Positions 16,922-26,568 of a stretch of 39,003 nucleotides of DNA are shown here, one piece after another. Location of the stretch: positions 1 to 39,003 of the forward strand of contig JAATGU010000085.1 in the NCBI GenBank assembly GCA_015654535.1, written 5' to 3'. The DNA is from Bacteroidales bacterium. Lineage in GTDB: Bacteria > Bacteroidota > Bacteroidia > Bacteroidales > Bacteroidaceae. The position numbers were made by a program, and so were the translations under genes. The first letter of the stretch is position 1. The number at the start of each line of letters is the position of its first letter. The notes under the pieces are model-generated. The model saw only the letters and a program-made list of their open reading frames with translations, had not been told where the DNA came from and did not search any database.

Positions 16922-17803
16922 TTACTTATAAATTGCTTTTTTACTGGCTAATAAGGTATTTTTCATCAGAGAGACAATTGTCATGGGACCTACACCTCCC
17001 GGAACAGGAGTAATAAACGAGCATTTGGGAGCTACTTCTTCAAAAAAGACATCACCGGTAAGTTTAAAACCTGACTTTGTTTTGTCGGAAGGTACACGGC
17101 TAGTGCCTACATCGATCACCACCGCACCTTTTTTCACCATTTCAGCCTTCAAGAAATTGGGTTGTCCCAAAGCAGCAATAATAATATCAGCTTCCTGGCA
17201 TTCCTTCACCAAATCCCGTGACCTGCTGTGGCACACTGTGACTGTAGCATCTCCCGGATAAGCCTTTTGCATCATCAGTGAAGCCATTGGTTTACCTACA
17301 ATATTGCTACGTCCCAACACCACACACTTCTTTCCGCTGGTCTCAATCTTATAGCGTTTCAACAGTTCCAGAATACCATTGGGAGTAGCAGAGATATAAC
17401 AAGGTAAGCCAATAGACATACGCCCTACATTCACCGGATGGAATCCGTCCACATCTTTACGATAATCAATCGTCTCTATCACTTTCTGTTCGGAAATCTG
17501 TTTAGGCAAAGGCAACTGAACAATAAATCCGTCTACATCAGTATCCGCATTCAGCTCTTTCACCTTGTTAAGTAACTCTTCTTCCGTAACGTCCGCTTCA
17601 TAACGAATCAAAGAAGACTTAAAGCCACAAACAGCACAAGCTTTTACTTTAGCCGCAACATAAGTTTCACTGCCTCCGTCGTGCCCCACGAGAATTGCAG
17701 CCAAATGAGGACGTTTGCCGCCTTTCGCAATGATCTCAGCCACTTCCGCCGCAATTTCCTGCTTTACTTGTTCCGAGATTGCTTTTCCATCAATTAATTG
17801 CAT
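16922..17803 (-). CDS. folD: Bifunctional methylenetetrahydrofolate dehydrogenase/methenyltetrahydrofolate cyclohydrolase
   Basis: FolD interconverts 5,10-methylene-, methenyl- and 10-formyl-tetrahydrofolate in the cytosol, supplying one-carbon units for purines and formyl-Met. The 293-residue length is typical. The catalytic segment [17 protein letters not shown] gives Tyr48 and Lys52. The cofactor-binding block [14 protein letters not shown] and the C-terminal signature [13 protein letters not shown] are both present. The gene starts 11 bp after ffh ends and is followed 12 bp later by the CapA-like gene. Confidence 0.97.
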   Translation of the reverse strand: MQLIDGKAISEQVKQEIAAEVAEIIAKGGKRPHLAAILVGHDGGSETYVAAKVKACAVCGFKSSLIRYEADVTEEELLNKVKELNADTDVDGFIVQLPLPKQISEQKVIETIDYRKDVDGFHPVNVGRMSIGLPCYISATPNGILELLKRYKIETSGKKCVVLGRSNIVGKPMASLMMQKAYPGDATVTVCHSRSRDLVKECQEADIIIAALGQPNFLKAEMVKKGAVVIDVGTSRVPSDKTKSGFKLTGDVFFEEVAPKCSFITPVPGGVGPMTIVSLMKNTLLASKKAIYK

Positions 17804-17814
17804 AACTGTATCTT

Positions 17815-19137
17815 TTATCTTTTCATTTTAGGCATTGCCTTACCCATTTTACTACTAGTCACCATCTTCATCATTTTACGAGTCTGGTCAAACTGCTTCA
17901 TCAATCGGTTTACTTCCTGAATCGTTGTTCCGCTACCTTTGGCTATACGAGTACGACGGGATCCAGTCAATATTTCCGGATTAGCTCGTTCCTTGGGAGT
18001 CATGGAATGAATGATTGCCTCGATACTCTTAAAAGCATTATCGTCTATTTCAACATCTTTAATCGCTTTCCCTACTCCAGGAATCATGGATGCCAGATCT
18101 TTCAGGTTACCCATCTTTTTAATCTGGGCAATCTGAGTAAGGAAATCATTAAAGTCAAACTGATTCTTAGCAATTTTCTTTTGCAGGCGTTTGGCTTCTT
18201 CTTCATCATACTGTTCCTGAGCACGTTCCACCAATGAAACTATATCACCCATTCCCAAGATACGATCCGCCATACGTGCCGGGTGGAACTGATCTACAGC
18301 TTCCATCTTTTCGCCCGTACCCACAAACTTAATAGGTTTGCTGACTACAGAAAGAATAGAAATAGCCGCACCACCACGAGTATCACCATCCATCTTAGTC
18401 AGGATGACTCCGGTAAAGTCGAGACGATCGTTAAACTCTTTGGCTGTATTCACCGCGTCCTGACCCGTCATGGAATCCACCACGAACAATATTTCTTCCG
18501 GTTTGATGGCTGCTTTAATCGCAGCAATCTCCTCCATCATCGTTTCATCCACAGCCAAACGTCCGGCTGTATCCACAATCACTAAATCATATCCTTTTGC
18601 TTTAGCTTCCTTAATAGCGTTCTGAGCAATACTTACCGGGTCTTTACTGTCTATTTCACTATATACGGGTACACCAATCTGCTCTCCCAATACACGTAAC
18701 TGTTCGATAGCCGCAGGGCGGTAAACGTCACAAGCAACCAGTAAAGGATTCTTTCCTCTTTTGGATTTGAGCATTTTAGCAAGCTTACCAGAGAAGGTTG
18801 TTTTACCGGAGCCTTGCAATCCGGCCATCAGAATCACAGCAGGAGAACCTTTTAAATTTACGTCCACCGCTTCACCACCCATTAGCTGAGTCAGTTCATC
18901 GTGTACTATCTTCACCATCAACTGGCTGGGTTTCACCGCAGACAATACATTCTGTCCCAATGCTTTTTCCTTTACCGTATCAGTGAACACCTTCGCTACT
19001 TTGTAATTAACATCGGCATCCAGAAGGGCTTTGCGCACATCTTTCAGTGTTTCCGCCACATTGATCTCTGTGATCTTTCCTTCGCCCTTTAAAATCTTAA
19101 ACGACCTCTCAAGTCTCTCGCTTAAATTATCAAACAT
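17815..19137 (-). CDS. ffh: Signal recognition particle protein Ffh
   Basis: Ffh binds signal sequences of nascent membrane proteins and, with SRP RNA and FtsY, delivers ribosomes to the translocon. The 440-residue protein shows the N-domain helical bundle (1-95), the G1 loop GLQGSGKTT at 106-114, [16 protein letters not shown] and [14 protein letters not shown]-terminal M domain (about 295-440) is rich in Met and Lys and ends [11 protein letters not shown]. It leads the ffh-folD-capA unit. No 4.5S/SRP RNA gene was recognised nearby. Confidence 0.97.
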   Translation of the reverse strand: MFDNLSERLERSFKILKGEGKITEINVAETLKDVRKALLDADVNYKVAKVFTDTVKEKALGQNVLSAVKPSQLMVKIVHDELTQLMGGEAVDVNLKGSPAVILMAGLQGSGKTTFSGKLAKMLKSKRGKNPLLVACDVYRPAAIEQLRVLGEQIGVPVYSEIDSKDPVSIAQNAIKEAKAKGYDLVIVDTAGRLAVDETMMEEIAAIKAAIKPEEILFVVDSMTGQDAVNTAKEFNDRLDFTGVILTKMDGDTRGGAAISILSVVSKPIKFVGTGEKMEAVDQFHPARMADRILGMGDIVSLVERAQEQYDEEEAKRLQKKIAKNQFDFNDFLTQIAQIKKMGNLKDLASMIPGVGKAIKDVEIDDNAFKSIEAIIHSMTPKERANPEILTGSRRTRIAKGSGTTIQEVNRLMKQFDQTRKMMKMVTSSKMGKAMPKMKR

Positions 19138-19172
19138 ATCTTATTATTGTTATTATTACACGTTTAGAAACG

Positions 19173-19180
19173 CAAAAATA
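19173..19180 (-). promoter_or_regulatory. Possible -7 element for ffh
   Basis: TATTTTTG on the minus strand matches TAnnTTTG and lies 36 bp before the ffh start. No clear -33 element is seen, and the AT-rich context makes chance matches more likely. Confidence 0.35.
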
Positions 19181-19293
19181 CGAAAATATTAGAAAATTCT
19201 GACCTTTTTACTCTGCCAATTTGCTTTTTTCAGATAAATAAAACTTGTGACCAGTTAAGAATACATCTCAAAGTAAGTTCGGACTCAGGCACA

Positions 19294-19336
19294 CTAAAAA
19301 AAGAGTGAGAAACACCTTATTAGCATTCCTCACTCT
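19294..19336 (-). terminator. Intrinsic terminator after rho
   Basis: AGAGTGAG (19302-19309) pairs with CTCACTCT (19329-19336). On the minus strand the stem is followed by TTTTTTTAGTG. It closes the rho transcript 25 bp after the stop codon and insulates it from ffh. Confidence 0.82.
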
Positions 19337-19360
19337 AAATATTTATTTATGATCCCTTTA

Positions 19361-21505
19361 TTAAGAGTTCATGCTCATCAAAAATTCATCATTATCCCGG
19401 GTTTTTTCCAAACGATCTTTCACAAAAGCCATTGCTTCAATAGGATTCATATCCGATAGATATTTGCGTAAAATCCACATACGGTCAAGTGTTTGCTTAT
19501 CCAGTAGCAGATCATCACGACGCGTGCTGGAAGCCACAATGTTAACAGCAGGGAAAATACGTTTGTTGGACAGATTACGGTCTAATTGCAGTTCCATGTT
19601 ACCAGTACCCTTAAACTCTTCAAAGATCACTTCGTCCATTTTAGAACCGGTATCGATCAATGCAGTAGCCAGAATAGTTAGCGAACCACCATTTTCAATG
19701 TTACGGGCCGCGCCAAAGAAACGTTTTGGTTTGTGAAGTGCATTGGCATCCACACCACCCGAAAGTACTTTACCCGAAGCCGGGGAAACCGTGTTATAAG
19801 CACGAGCCAGACGAGTGATAGAGTCCAGTAAAATCACTACATCATGTCCACATTCAACCATTCTTTTTGCTTTCTCGAGCACAATGCTGGCAATCTTCAC
19901 ATGACGTTCCGCAGGTTCGTCGAAAGTAGAGGCAATCACCTCCGCATTTACGCTGCGAGCCATGTCTGTAACCTCCTCAGGACGTTCGTCAATAAGTAAG
20001 ATAATCATGTAAACTTCCGGATGATTAGAAGCTATCGCATTGGCAATATCTTTTAATAGAATAGTTTTACCAGTCTTAGGTTGCGCCACGATCAGGCCAC
20101 GTTGACCTTTTCCGATTGGTGAGAATAAATCCACCACGCGGGTAGAGAAATTATCACTGTAACCTCCTCTGCATAATTTGAATTTCTCATCGGGAAAGAG
20201 TGGGGTAAGATGTTCAAAAGGCACACGATCACGAACAAAAGCCGGGTCACGTCCATTAATTTTTTCTACTTTTACCAGTGGAAAGTACTTTTCACCTTCT
20301 TTAGGAGGACGAATGGCACCATCTACCACATCGCCGGTTTTGAGACCGAAAAGCTTTATCTGCGACTGGGAAACATAAATATCATCGGGTGAAGAAAGAT
20401 AATTATAATCTGATGAACGAAGAAAACCGTATCCGTCCTGCATAATTTCCAGTACGCCGGTTCCTACCAAGATACCATCAAATTCATAGGTCTTTTCACG
20501 TTCAATAACTTTCCGTTCGGGCACAACCGGAGCTTCGGCTTCCGCTACCGCAGGGCGATTGGGCTGTGTACGTGGGTTATTATTGTTATTTGTATTATTT
20601 GCAACCTTTACTTCAGGAGCATTACCGGGAGTATTGTTCGGATTGTTGTTTGGGCGCGGGGTATTTTCACGAAGACGAACGCGCATTCTTTGTTGCTGAG
20701 AGGTAGGAGGAATAACTTTGCTTGATTCAAATTTTCCTAAAAGTTCGGTAGGCAATTCTGTTTTTTCAGAAGGCATATTCTCAATAGGAATAAAATCATC
20801 TTCCTCCTCATTGTCTAAATCCAGTGAAAGTTCTACCTCCGGTAGCAGCACTTCCTTGGTCACACGTGGAGTTTCTTCCTTGATTACATGTGGAGCCTCT
20901 TCGATAACGTGTGAAGCCTCTTCTTTTTCTTTTTGCTCTTTTATTTCTTTTTGTTCCGAGAGAAGGATGGGCTTTTTAATCACTTTAGGTATCACCTTTG
21001 TAGCCTCTGCTTCTTTGGGAGCAACTGTCACCACAACTTCTGCTTTTACTTCGGTCGCCTTTTCTACAGATTCAGCTACCGGTTCAGTCTTTTTCGGAGT
21101 TTTCTTTTTTGACTTAGGAGCTTTGCTCTTAGCTGGTTTCTCAGAGGGTTCTTTTTTCTCCGGATCAGCCTGCTGAGCTACTATCACCTTCTCCTCTTTC
21201 ACAGCGGAAGCGGCGGCGGCAGGGTCCACTTTCCCTGTTTTGTCTTTAGACGCGGTGTAGACCTTGTCCGACGCACCTTTCTTCACAACAGTGATGCGTG
21301 AACGCTTTTTTTTATCATCAAGACGATCTTCCTTTTCTTTATCGGCAGCCACTCTTTTAGTTGCGCCTGCTATCGCTTGTTCGTCTAGTATTTTATACAC
21401 AAGCTCTTCTTTTTTAAATGAGTCCGGCTTTTTGATTCCTAATTCTTGTGCAATGGTTTGTAATTCCGACAGATTTTTGTCGTTTAATTGGATAATGTTA
21501 TACAT
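19361..21505 (-). CDS. rho: Transcription termination factor Rho with long disordered insertion
   Basis: Rho is a hexameric RNA helicase that ends transcription. At 714 residues it is far longer than the roughly 420-residue E. coli protein. The Rho_N helical domain occupies about 5-50. A charged, low-complexity segment follows at about 50-335: Lys/Glu/Ala-rich, then an acidic patch EEEDDF near 234, then an Asn-rich run at 283-310. The cold-shock RNA-binding domain is about 338-420 and the ATPase has Walker A AQPKTGKT at 474-481. Such an insertion is typical of Bacteroidota Rho, and in Bacteroides thetaiotaomicron it is reported to drive phase separation. Degenerate short repeats (HVIEE/HVIKEE/RVTKEV) occur near 199-219. 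Confidence 0.97.
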   Translation of the reverse strand: MYNIIQLNDKNLSELQTIAQELGIKKPDSFKKEELVYKILDEQAIAGATKRVAADKEKEDRLDDKKKRSRITVVKKGASDKVYTASKDKTGKVDPAAAASAVKEEKVIVAQQADPEKKEPSEKPAKSKAPKSKKKTPKKTEPVAESVEKATEVKAEVVVTVAPKEAEATKVIPKVIKKPILLSEQKEIKEQKEKEEASHVIEEAPHVIKEETPRVTKEVLLPEVELSLDLDNEEEDDFIPIENMPSEKTELPTELLGKFESSKVIPPTSQQQRMRVRLRENTPRPNNNPNNTPGNAPEVKVANNTNNNNNPRTQPNRPAVAEAEAPVVPERKVIEREKTYEFDGILVGTGVLEIMQDGYGFLRSSDYNYLSSPDDIYVSQSQIKLFGLKTGDVVDGAIRPPKEGEKYFPLVKVEKINGRDPAFVRDRVPFEHLTPLFPDEKFKLCRGGYSDNFSTRVVDLFSPIGKGQRGLIVAQPKTGKTILLKDIANAIASNHPEVYMIILLIDERPEEVTDMARSVNAEVIASTFDEPAERHVKIASIVLEKAKRMVECGHDVVILLDSITRLARAYNTVSPASGKVLSGGVDANALHKPKRFFGAARNIENGGSLTILATALIDTGSKMDEVIFEEFKGTGNMELQLDRNLSNKRIFPAVNIVASSTRRDDLLLDKQTLDRMWILRKYLSDMNPIEAMAFVKDRLEKTRDNDEFLMSMNS

Positions 21506-21686
21506 ACGTATAAAATAAGTTGTTTAATCTATTTCTTTTGTCCGACGCAACAATAAATACACACGTTTTGCGGGCTTATTCATTTCAAAGTATGGACGTA
21601 ATAAAAATGAGTTTGGGATATTAAATTTGATTCTTGGAGTACATTCTTGCTCACCGTTGGAGTGTAATTGAATGCTTCAATGGGCG

Positions 21687-21694
21687 CAAAGATA
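21687..21694 (-). promoter_or_regulatory. Predicted -7 promoter element for rho
   Basis: TATCTTTG on the minus strand matches TAnnTTTG, with a weak TTG about 22 bp upstream. It implies a leader of about 175 nt before rho, long enough for autoregulation, although I see no defined structure in it. Confidence 0.5.
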
Positions 21695-21756
21695 CTACTT
21701 TATTTTGAATCTACTTCAATTTAACTATTTTTTATATAATAAAAAAAAGAATAATG

Positions 21757-22224
21757 TCAAAGCATCAGAGAGAGCTGCTCCAGATAATATTTATCTGTCT
21801 GGTCAAACGCGCTGAGTGCAGTACTGTCAATATCGAGTACTCCCCACACCGTTCCTTCTTTTATCAGCGGAACTACGATCTCGGAACGTGAAAGAGAACT
21901 ACAGGCTATGTGTCCCGGGAAAGCATCGACATCCGCCACCACCTGTGTGCATTTCTCTTTCCAGGCAGTGCCACACACTCCTCTGCCATACTTTATGCGG
22001 GTACAAGCAATAGGTCCTTGAAAAGGAGCCAACACCAGCTCTTCCCCTTTAACCAGATAGAATCCTACCCAAAAGAAATCAAAAGTTTCTTTTAGTGCAC
22101 CCACTGTGTTAGCTAAATTAGCAATTAAATCCTCTTCATCTTCCGTTAATGAAGAAATCTGGGGAAGTAATGTTTTGTAAAGTTCTTCCTTCGTTCCTTG
22201 TATTTTTTGAAGTGATTCTGCCAT
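21757..22224 (-). CDS. msrC: Free methionine-(R)-sulfoxide reductase (GAF domain protein)
   Basis: This family reduces free methionine-R-sulfoxide to methionine. The 155-residue GAF protein keeps the three conserved cysteines: Cys84 in GRGVCGTA, Cys92 in EKCTQVVADV and Cys108 in FPGHIACSS, followed by SRSEIVVPL and GVLDIDS. I chose Met at 22222-22224 (MAESLQKIQG). A longer frame to 22308 would overlap the end of the upstream nucleotidase gene and adds non-family sequence. The gene starts 7 bp after that upstream stop, so the two are co-transcribed. No strong terminator follows, only an A/T-only hairpin at about 21728-21748. Confidence 0.9.
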   Translation of the reverse strand: MAESLQKIQGTKEELYKTLLPQISSLTEDEEDLIANLANTVGALKETFDFFWVGFYLVKGEELVLAPFQGPIACTRIKYGRGVCGTAWKEKCTQVVADVDAFPGHIACSSLSRSEIVVPLIKEGTVWGVLDIDSTALSAFDQTDKYYLEQLSLML

Positions 22225-22231
22225 CGAGTTT

Positions 22232-23956
22232 TTATTTTTGAAAAAATAATTGTAGATCCCTTTTAGCTGCCGGCTTTGTCCATGCGACAGGAATAAATTT
22301 CCATTCATTCAATGACCGTGGAGAGATAGTGCCTTTACTCTCAATCTGTTTCATCAAATAATGACGCAAATCCATGGCGGACGTAGTCAGAATGCGACTT
22401 TTGAGAGAATCGTGAGGAATGCCGGCTCCTTTGGTGAGGAGTTCTCCTCCTCCATTGGCACGATAAGAGTTGATCGCCACTTTATACCTTTTCCTGAGAT
22501 CGAAAGGTTTTCCGTTAGACATTCGCACAATGTGTATCTTCTTTCCGGCAGGCTTGGTCACATCCACGGTATAGTTAATTCCCGCAGCCGAATCAAAGTT
22601 AAAACTATAGTTCACAAAATCATAATTCTTCCCCTCATTGATTGGCTTAAGGAGTAACAAATGATCTTGGGGGCTCTTCATTTGATTGGTCCAAATAGCA
22701 TAAGACTCTTCCAGATAGCCTTTTATTTCAGCACCGGTAAGCTCCATGACATAAAGCTTGTTTTCAAATTCGTAAAGGTTGAACATATCCCTCACATAAA
22801 CAGTCCCTTTCTCTATGTGGGCATTGTATGACAACGGCGCGGTGAAAGAGACATCCGCTCCCGTAAGGTCCAGTTGCAGGGAATGGATTAAATCAATAAA
22901 AGCCGACGGACCGATATAAGCATTATGGACATCAATACTTCTATCAAAACGTCCGATAGGTCGGGAAACAAACGCCTTTACCGTCTCCACTTGCGGAGCA
23001 AAGTGCTGCATGTAAATTTCATCGGGTTGGTAGTTCTTCATGTTCCTCAACTTCCCTTTTATGCACTTTCCAACCACTTTGCCATCATTCATTTTCACTT
23101 TTAGTAAAATGTCCGACACCACTTCCCCACGTTTAGACGGATTAATAACCAGTACTGAATCTCCTGCCACATTGCGTAGTTTTTTGCAGTATCGCTCATG
23201 GTCATGTCCGGCCATCACCACATCAAAACCCGGCACCTCCTTTGCAATCACAGCGGAAGCATTTTCATTATAGAGTCCATCGAGTTTGTAAGGCTCCACT
23301 CCCGAGTGAAACAGCCCGATAACCACATCCGGCTGTTCGGTTTCTCTAATCACCTTCATCCATTTCTTCGCCGAAATTTCCATATCTTCAAAGTAGAGTC
23401 CTTCCCACAGATTTTTGGGCAGCCATGCAGGTATAGACGGGGTGATCAGCCCCAGCACAGCGATTTTCACTCCATCAATGACGAAGATTTTATAAGGCTT
23501 TAAATAGTTGCTGCCATCCAGCTTCAACACATTGGCTCCCAGTACCGGCGCCTTACATTGGCTGATCCAGCGATCATAAACAGCATGACCGGTTTCCACA
23601 TCATGGTTTCCTACCGTGATAGCATCATACTGCAAGTAGTTCATCACCTCCGCACAAATATTCGGAGATACGGTATCCACAAAATTATAATAATAAACCG
23701 ATGGCTGTCCTTGCAGCAAGTCGCCTCCATCCAGTAACAGCACATGGGCGGGATATTTCTTTCGCTGCTCGTTCACAAAAGAGCTGACACGAGCCAAACT
23801 ACCCTTGCACGGGCGGTTATTGATAAAGTCGAAAGGGAAAAAAGTGCCATGAATATCAGAAGTATGAATCAGTTTTATATTTATCTCTTTAGGCTGCGCC
23901 GATAGAGCTCCGATAAAGAGCACTGACAGCAAAAAAGACAGGATTATTGGTCTCAT
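22232..23956 (-). CDS. Secreted bifunctional metallophosphatase/5'-nucleotidase
   Basis: A UshA-like enzyme that hydrolyses nucleotides or related phosphoesters outside the cytoplasm. The N-terminal metallophosphatase shows the metal-binding blocks HTSDIHG, LLDGGDLLQGQ, TVGNHDVE, LFHSGVE and MAGHDHERY. The C-terminal 5'-nucleotidase domain includes APLSYNAHIEKG, the YEFENKLYVMELTGAEIK region and NSYRANGGGELL. The start is Met at 23954-23956, giving 574 residues with signal peptide MRPIILSFLLSVLFIGALSA. An upstream in-frame ATG at 24013 is rejected because a promoter -7 element (23981-23988) lies between the two. It forms an operon with the msrC-like gene. Confidence 0.92.
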   Translation of the reverse strand: MRPIILSFLLSVLFIGALSAQPKEINIKLIHTSDIHGTFFPFDFINNRPCKGSLARVSSFVNEQRKKYPAHVLLLDGGDLLQGQPSVYYYNFVDTVSPNICAEVMNYLQYDAITVGNHDVETGHAVYDRWISQCKAPVLGANVLKLDGSNYLKPYKIFVIDGVKIAVLGLITPSIPAWLPKNLWEGLYFEDMEISAKKWMKVIRETEQPDVVIGLFHSGVEPYKLDGLYNENASAVIAKEVPGFDVVMAGHDHERYCKKLRNVAGDSVLVINPSKRGEVVSDILLKVKMNDGKVVGKCIKGKLRNMKNYQPDEIYMQHFAPQVETVKAFVSRPIGRFDRSIDVHNAYIGPSAFIDLIHSLQLDLTGADVSFTAPLSYNAHIEKGTVYVRDMFNLYEFENKLYVMELTGAEIKGYLEESYAIWTNQMKSPQDHLLLLKPINEGKNYDFVNYSFNFDSAAGINYTVDVTKPAGKKIHIVRMSNGKPFDLRKRYKVAINSYRANGGGELLTKGAGIPHDSLKSRILTTSAMDLRHYLMKQIESKGTISPRSLNEWKFIPVAWTKPAAKRDLQLFFQK

Positions 23957-23980
23957 TAATTTTTTATTATATTGGGAATG

Positions 23981-23988
23981 CAAAGATA
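23981..23988 (-). promoter_or_regulatory. Predicted -7 promoter element for the nucleotidase-msrC operon
   Basis: TATCTTTG on the minus strand matches TAnnTTTG 25 bp before the chosen start codon. This supports the shorter start. The -33 element is not clear. Confidence 0.58.
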
Positions 23989-24013
23989 ATAAAAAAGAGC
24001 GTAATAATACCAT

Positions 24014-24385
24014 GAATACTAAAAAAAATCATCACTGAATGGAATAAAATGATTGAAGAATCATTCGCCGGGCATTCAAGAATGGATTTTATTTATTCTT
24101 CAATAAACAAATAAATAATCAAGACATCATGTAAAGAAACAGAAACACGAAATAAAATTTCTAAACATGGTTTTTTGAACATTTTTGGGCATTTTCTGCG
24201 GTTTATATTATTTATATAAACTTATTTTTAATATTTATTTATTCGGTGCACTTTGATTCGCACCAAATCATTTATATTCTCTCATAACTGCCTATTTATC
24301 AGCAAACTAAAAGTGTTACAGATCCGCACATTAATCCGCGTAAATTTTTCATCAAAAAAGTAACGTTTTTTTGGCTTTTTATTTG
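24014..24385. other. AT-rich divergent intergenic region between nucleotidase and tex
   Basis: About 370 bp without a gene. It contains two small inverted repeats: GTTTATAT/ATATAAAC (24201-24221, 5-base loop) and GGTGC/GCACC (24245-24264). Poly-T tracts precede the tex promoter. I recognise no RNA gene or coding frame here. Confidence 0.55.
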
Positions 24386-24393
24386 TATCTTTG
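24386..24393 (+). promoter_or_regulatory. Predicted -7 promoter element for tex
   Basis: TATCTTTG on the plus strand matches TAnnTTTG. It lies downstream of an in-frame ATG at 24371 and 28 bp before the ATG at 24422, so it decides the start of tex. A TTTTTG at about 24368-24373 is too close to be a standard -33 element. Confidence 0.6.
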
Positions 24394-24421
24394 TGAGAGA
24401 AATTATAGCAATAAGCATAAG

Positions 24422-26560
24422 ATGGAGTTATTTCATAAAATGATCTCTTTGGCACTCAACATTGCCGAGGGACAGATAAGAAGCACATTATCACTATTTA
24501 ACGACGGAGCAACAATCCCTTTTATCAGCCGATACCGTAAAGAGGTGACCGGCGGGTTAGATGAAGTTCAAATCGAGAATATCAAGGAACAGCACGATAA
24601 ACTTTGCGAGCTTCAAAAGCGAAAGGAAACGATATTAAGCACTATTGAGGAACAAGGCAAACTTACCTCCGAACTAAAAAACAGGATTGAATCCACTTGG
24701 AATGGCACGGAGCTGGAAGATATTTATTTGCCTTACAAGCCTAAAAGAAAAACCCGCGCGGAAGTAGCCCGTCAAAAGGGACTTGAGCCATTGTCAGCGA
24801 TCCTGCTAATGCAAAAAGAGGGGGACGTAACCGCCAAAGCGAAAGACTTTGTGAAGGGAGAAGTGAAAGATACGGAAGAGGCGTTGAAAGGTGCCCGGGA
24901 TATTATAGCGGAACAAATAAATGAAGACTCACGAGCCCGTAATCAGGTGCGAAATTATTTTAATAGACAGGGGGTTGTCTCAGCCAAATTAGTGAAAGGC
25001 AAAGAGGAAGAAGCGGCGAAATATCAAAATTATTTTAATTTTTCAGAGCCTCTGAAGCGTTGTTCTTCTCACCAATTGCTGGCTATCAGACGGGCAGAGG
25101 CGGAAGGATTGCTTAAAGTGGATATTTCACCCAACAATGAAGAGTGCATAGAACAATTGAAGCGAACCTATGTACGTAGTAATAATTCCTGCGGATTACA
25201 GGTAGCAGAAGCAGCGAATGATGCATACAAGCGATTGCTAAAGCCGTCTATTGAAACTGAAATCGCAGGACTTCATAAAGAATCCGCTGACGCGGAAGCT
25301 ATCAGAGTGTTCGCTGAGAATTTACGCCAGTTGCTGTTGGCTTCTCCATTGGGACAGAAAAGGGTGCTGGGGTTGGATCCCGGTTATCGCACGGGGTGCA
25401 AACTGGTGTATCTGGACGCGCAAGGCAGCCTGCTCCACAATGAAGCGATTTATCCTAATCCCCCTCAGAGTGAAAAGTTGATGGCGGGCAAAAAGGTGAC
25501 CAAACTGGTGGAGGCGTACAATATTCAGGCCATCGCCATTGGCAACGGAACGGCAAGCAGGGAGACTGAAGAATTCATCACTTCCTTACGCTTTGACCGG
25601 GAAGTGCAGGTGTTTGTGGTGAGTGAAAACGGAGCGTCCATCTATTCAGCCTCTAAAACGGCAAGGGATGAATTTCCGGAGTACGATGTAACGGTGCGTG
25701 GGGCGGTATCTATCGGCCGGCGCTTGATGGATCCACTGGCAGAGCTGGTAAAGATTGACCCGAAATCGATTGGCGTAGGGCAATATCAGCACGATGTGGA
25801 TCAGGTTAAACTGAAAAAGTCTTTAGACCAGACGGTAGAGAATTGTGTGAATCTGGTGGGAGTGAATCTCAACACAGCCAGTACGCATCTGTTGACTTAT
25901 ATTTCGGGATTAGGTCCGCAGTTAGCGCAAAACATTGTGAATTACCGAACAGAGAACGGACCGTTCAGTTCACGCAAAGAGTTAATGAAAGTGCCACGTA
26001 TGGGGGCAAAAGCTTTTGAACAGTGTGCAGGATTCTTGCGCATCCCAGAGGCAAAAACGCCACTGGACAACACCGCTGTTCACCCTGAAAGTTATTACAT
26101 AGTGGAGCAAATGGCTAAGGACTTGCATTGCACTGTGGATGAATTGATCTCCCGCAAGGAACTTCGCGAGCAAATCAAACTGGCGCAATACGTCACCCCT
26201 ACCGTGGGAATGCCTACGTTAAATGACATCCTTCAGGAGTTGGAAAAGCCGGGAAGAGATCCCAGGCCAACCATCCAAATCTTTGAGTTCGACAAAAATG
26301 TAAAGACCATCAACGATCTGCAAGAGGGAATGGTTTTACCGGGAATAGTGACCAATATCACCAATTTCGGTTGCTTTGTAGATGTAGGGATCAAGGAAAA
26401 CGGACTGGTGCATGTCTCTCAGCTGGCGGAAAAGTTCATCAGCAATCCCGCCGAAGTAGTCTCTATTCATCAGCAAGTGAGGGTGCGGGTAGAGAGTGTA
26501 GATATGGAACGTAAACGAGTTCAACTCAGAATGAGAGGAATCGATCAAAAATTAAATTGA
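24422..26560 (+). CDS. tex: Tex family RNA-binding protein
   Basis: Tex is a cytoplasmic nucleic-acid-binding protein thought to act in transcription; its exact job is unsettled. From the chosen Met (MELFHKMISLALN) it has 712 residues. The modules in order are an N-terminal helical domain containing FISRYRKEVTGGLDEVQI, a YqgF-like RNase H fold (VLGLDPGYRTGCKLVYLD), a helix-hairpin-helix pair (GLGPQLAQNIVNYR, VPRMGAKAFEQCAGFL), and a C-terminal S1 domain (LPGIVTNITNFGCFVDVG). The frame extends upstream to 24371, but that ATG precedes the promoter element and adds non-family residues. Confidence 0.95.
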   Translation: MELFHKMISLALNIAEGQIRSTLSLFNDGATIPFISRYRKEVTGGLDEVQIENIKEQHDKLCELQKRKETILSTIEEQGKLTSELKNRIESTWNGTELEDIYLPYKPKRKTRAEVARQKGLEPLSAILLMQKEGDVTAKAKDFVKGEVKDTEEALKGARDIIAEQINEDSRARNQVRNYFNRQGVVSAKLVKGKEEEAAKYQNYFNFSEPLKRCSSHQLLAIRRAEAEGLLKVDISPNNEECIEQLKRTYVRSNNSCGLQVAEAANDAYKRLLKPSIETEIAGLHKESADAEAIRVFAENLRQLLLASPLGQKRVLGLDPGYRTGCKLVYLDAQGSLLHNEAIYPNPPQSEKLMAGKKVTKLVEAYNIQAIAIGNGTASRETEEFITSLRFDREVQVFVVSENGASIYSASKTARDEFPEYDVTVRGAVSIGRRLMDPLAELVKIDPKSIGVGQYQHDVDQVKLKKSLDQTVENCVNLVGVNLNTASTHLLTYISGLGPQLAQNIVNYRTENGPFSSRKELMKVPRMGAKAFEQCAGFLRIPEAKTPLDNTAVHPESYYIVEQMAKDLHCTVDELISRKELREQIKLAQYVTPTVGMPTLNDILQELEKPGRDPRPTIQIFEFDKNVKTINDLQEGMVLPGIVTNITNFGCFVDVGIKENGLVHVSQLAEKFISNPAEVVSIHQQVRVRVESVDMERKRVQLRMRGIDQKLN

Positions 26561-26568
26561 ATAAACAG

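Noticed and set aside
20718..21176. Long Ser-rich open frame antisense to rho
   Set aside because: It mirrors the Lys/Glu/Ala-rich low-complexity insertion of rho; no ribosome site and no family resemblance. The real gene is on the minus strand.
22225..22308. Upstream extension of the msrC-like gene
   Set aside because: The longer frame would overlap the end of the nucleotidase gene and adds residues unlike the family; the Met at 22224 matches family length and spacing.
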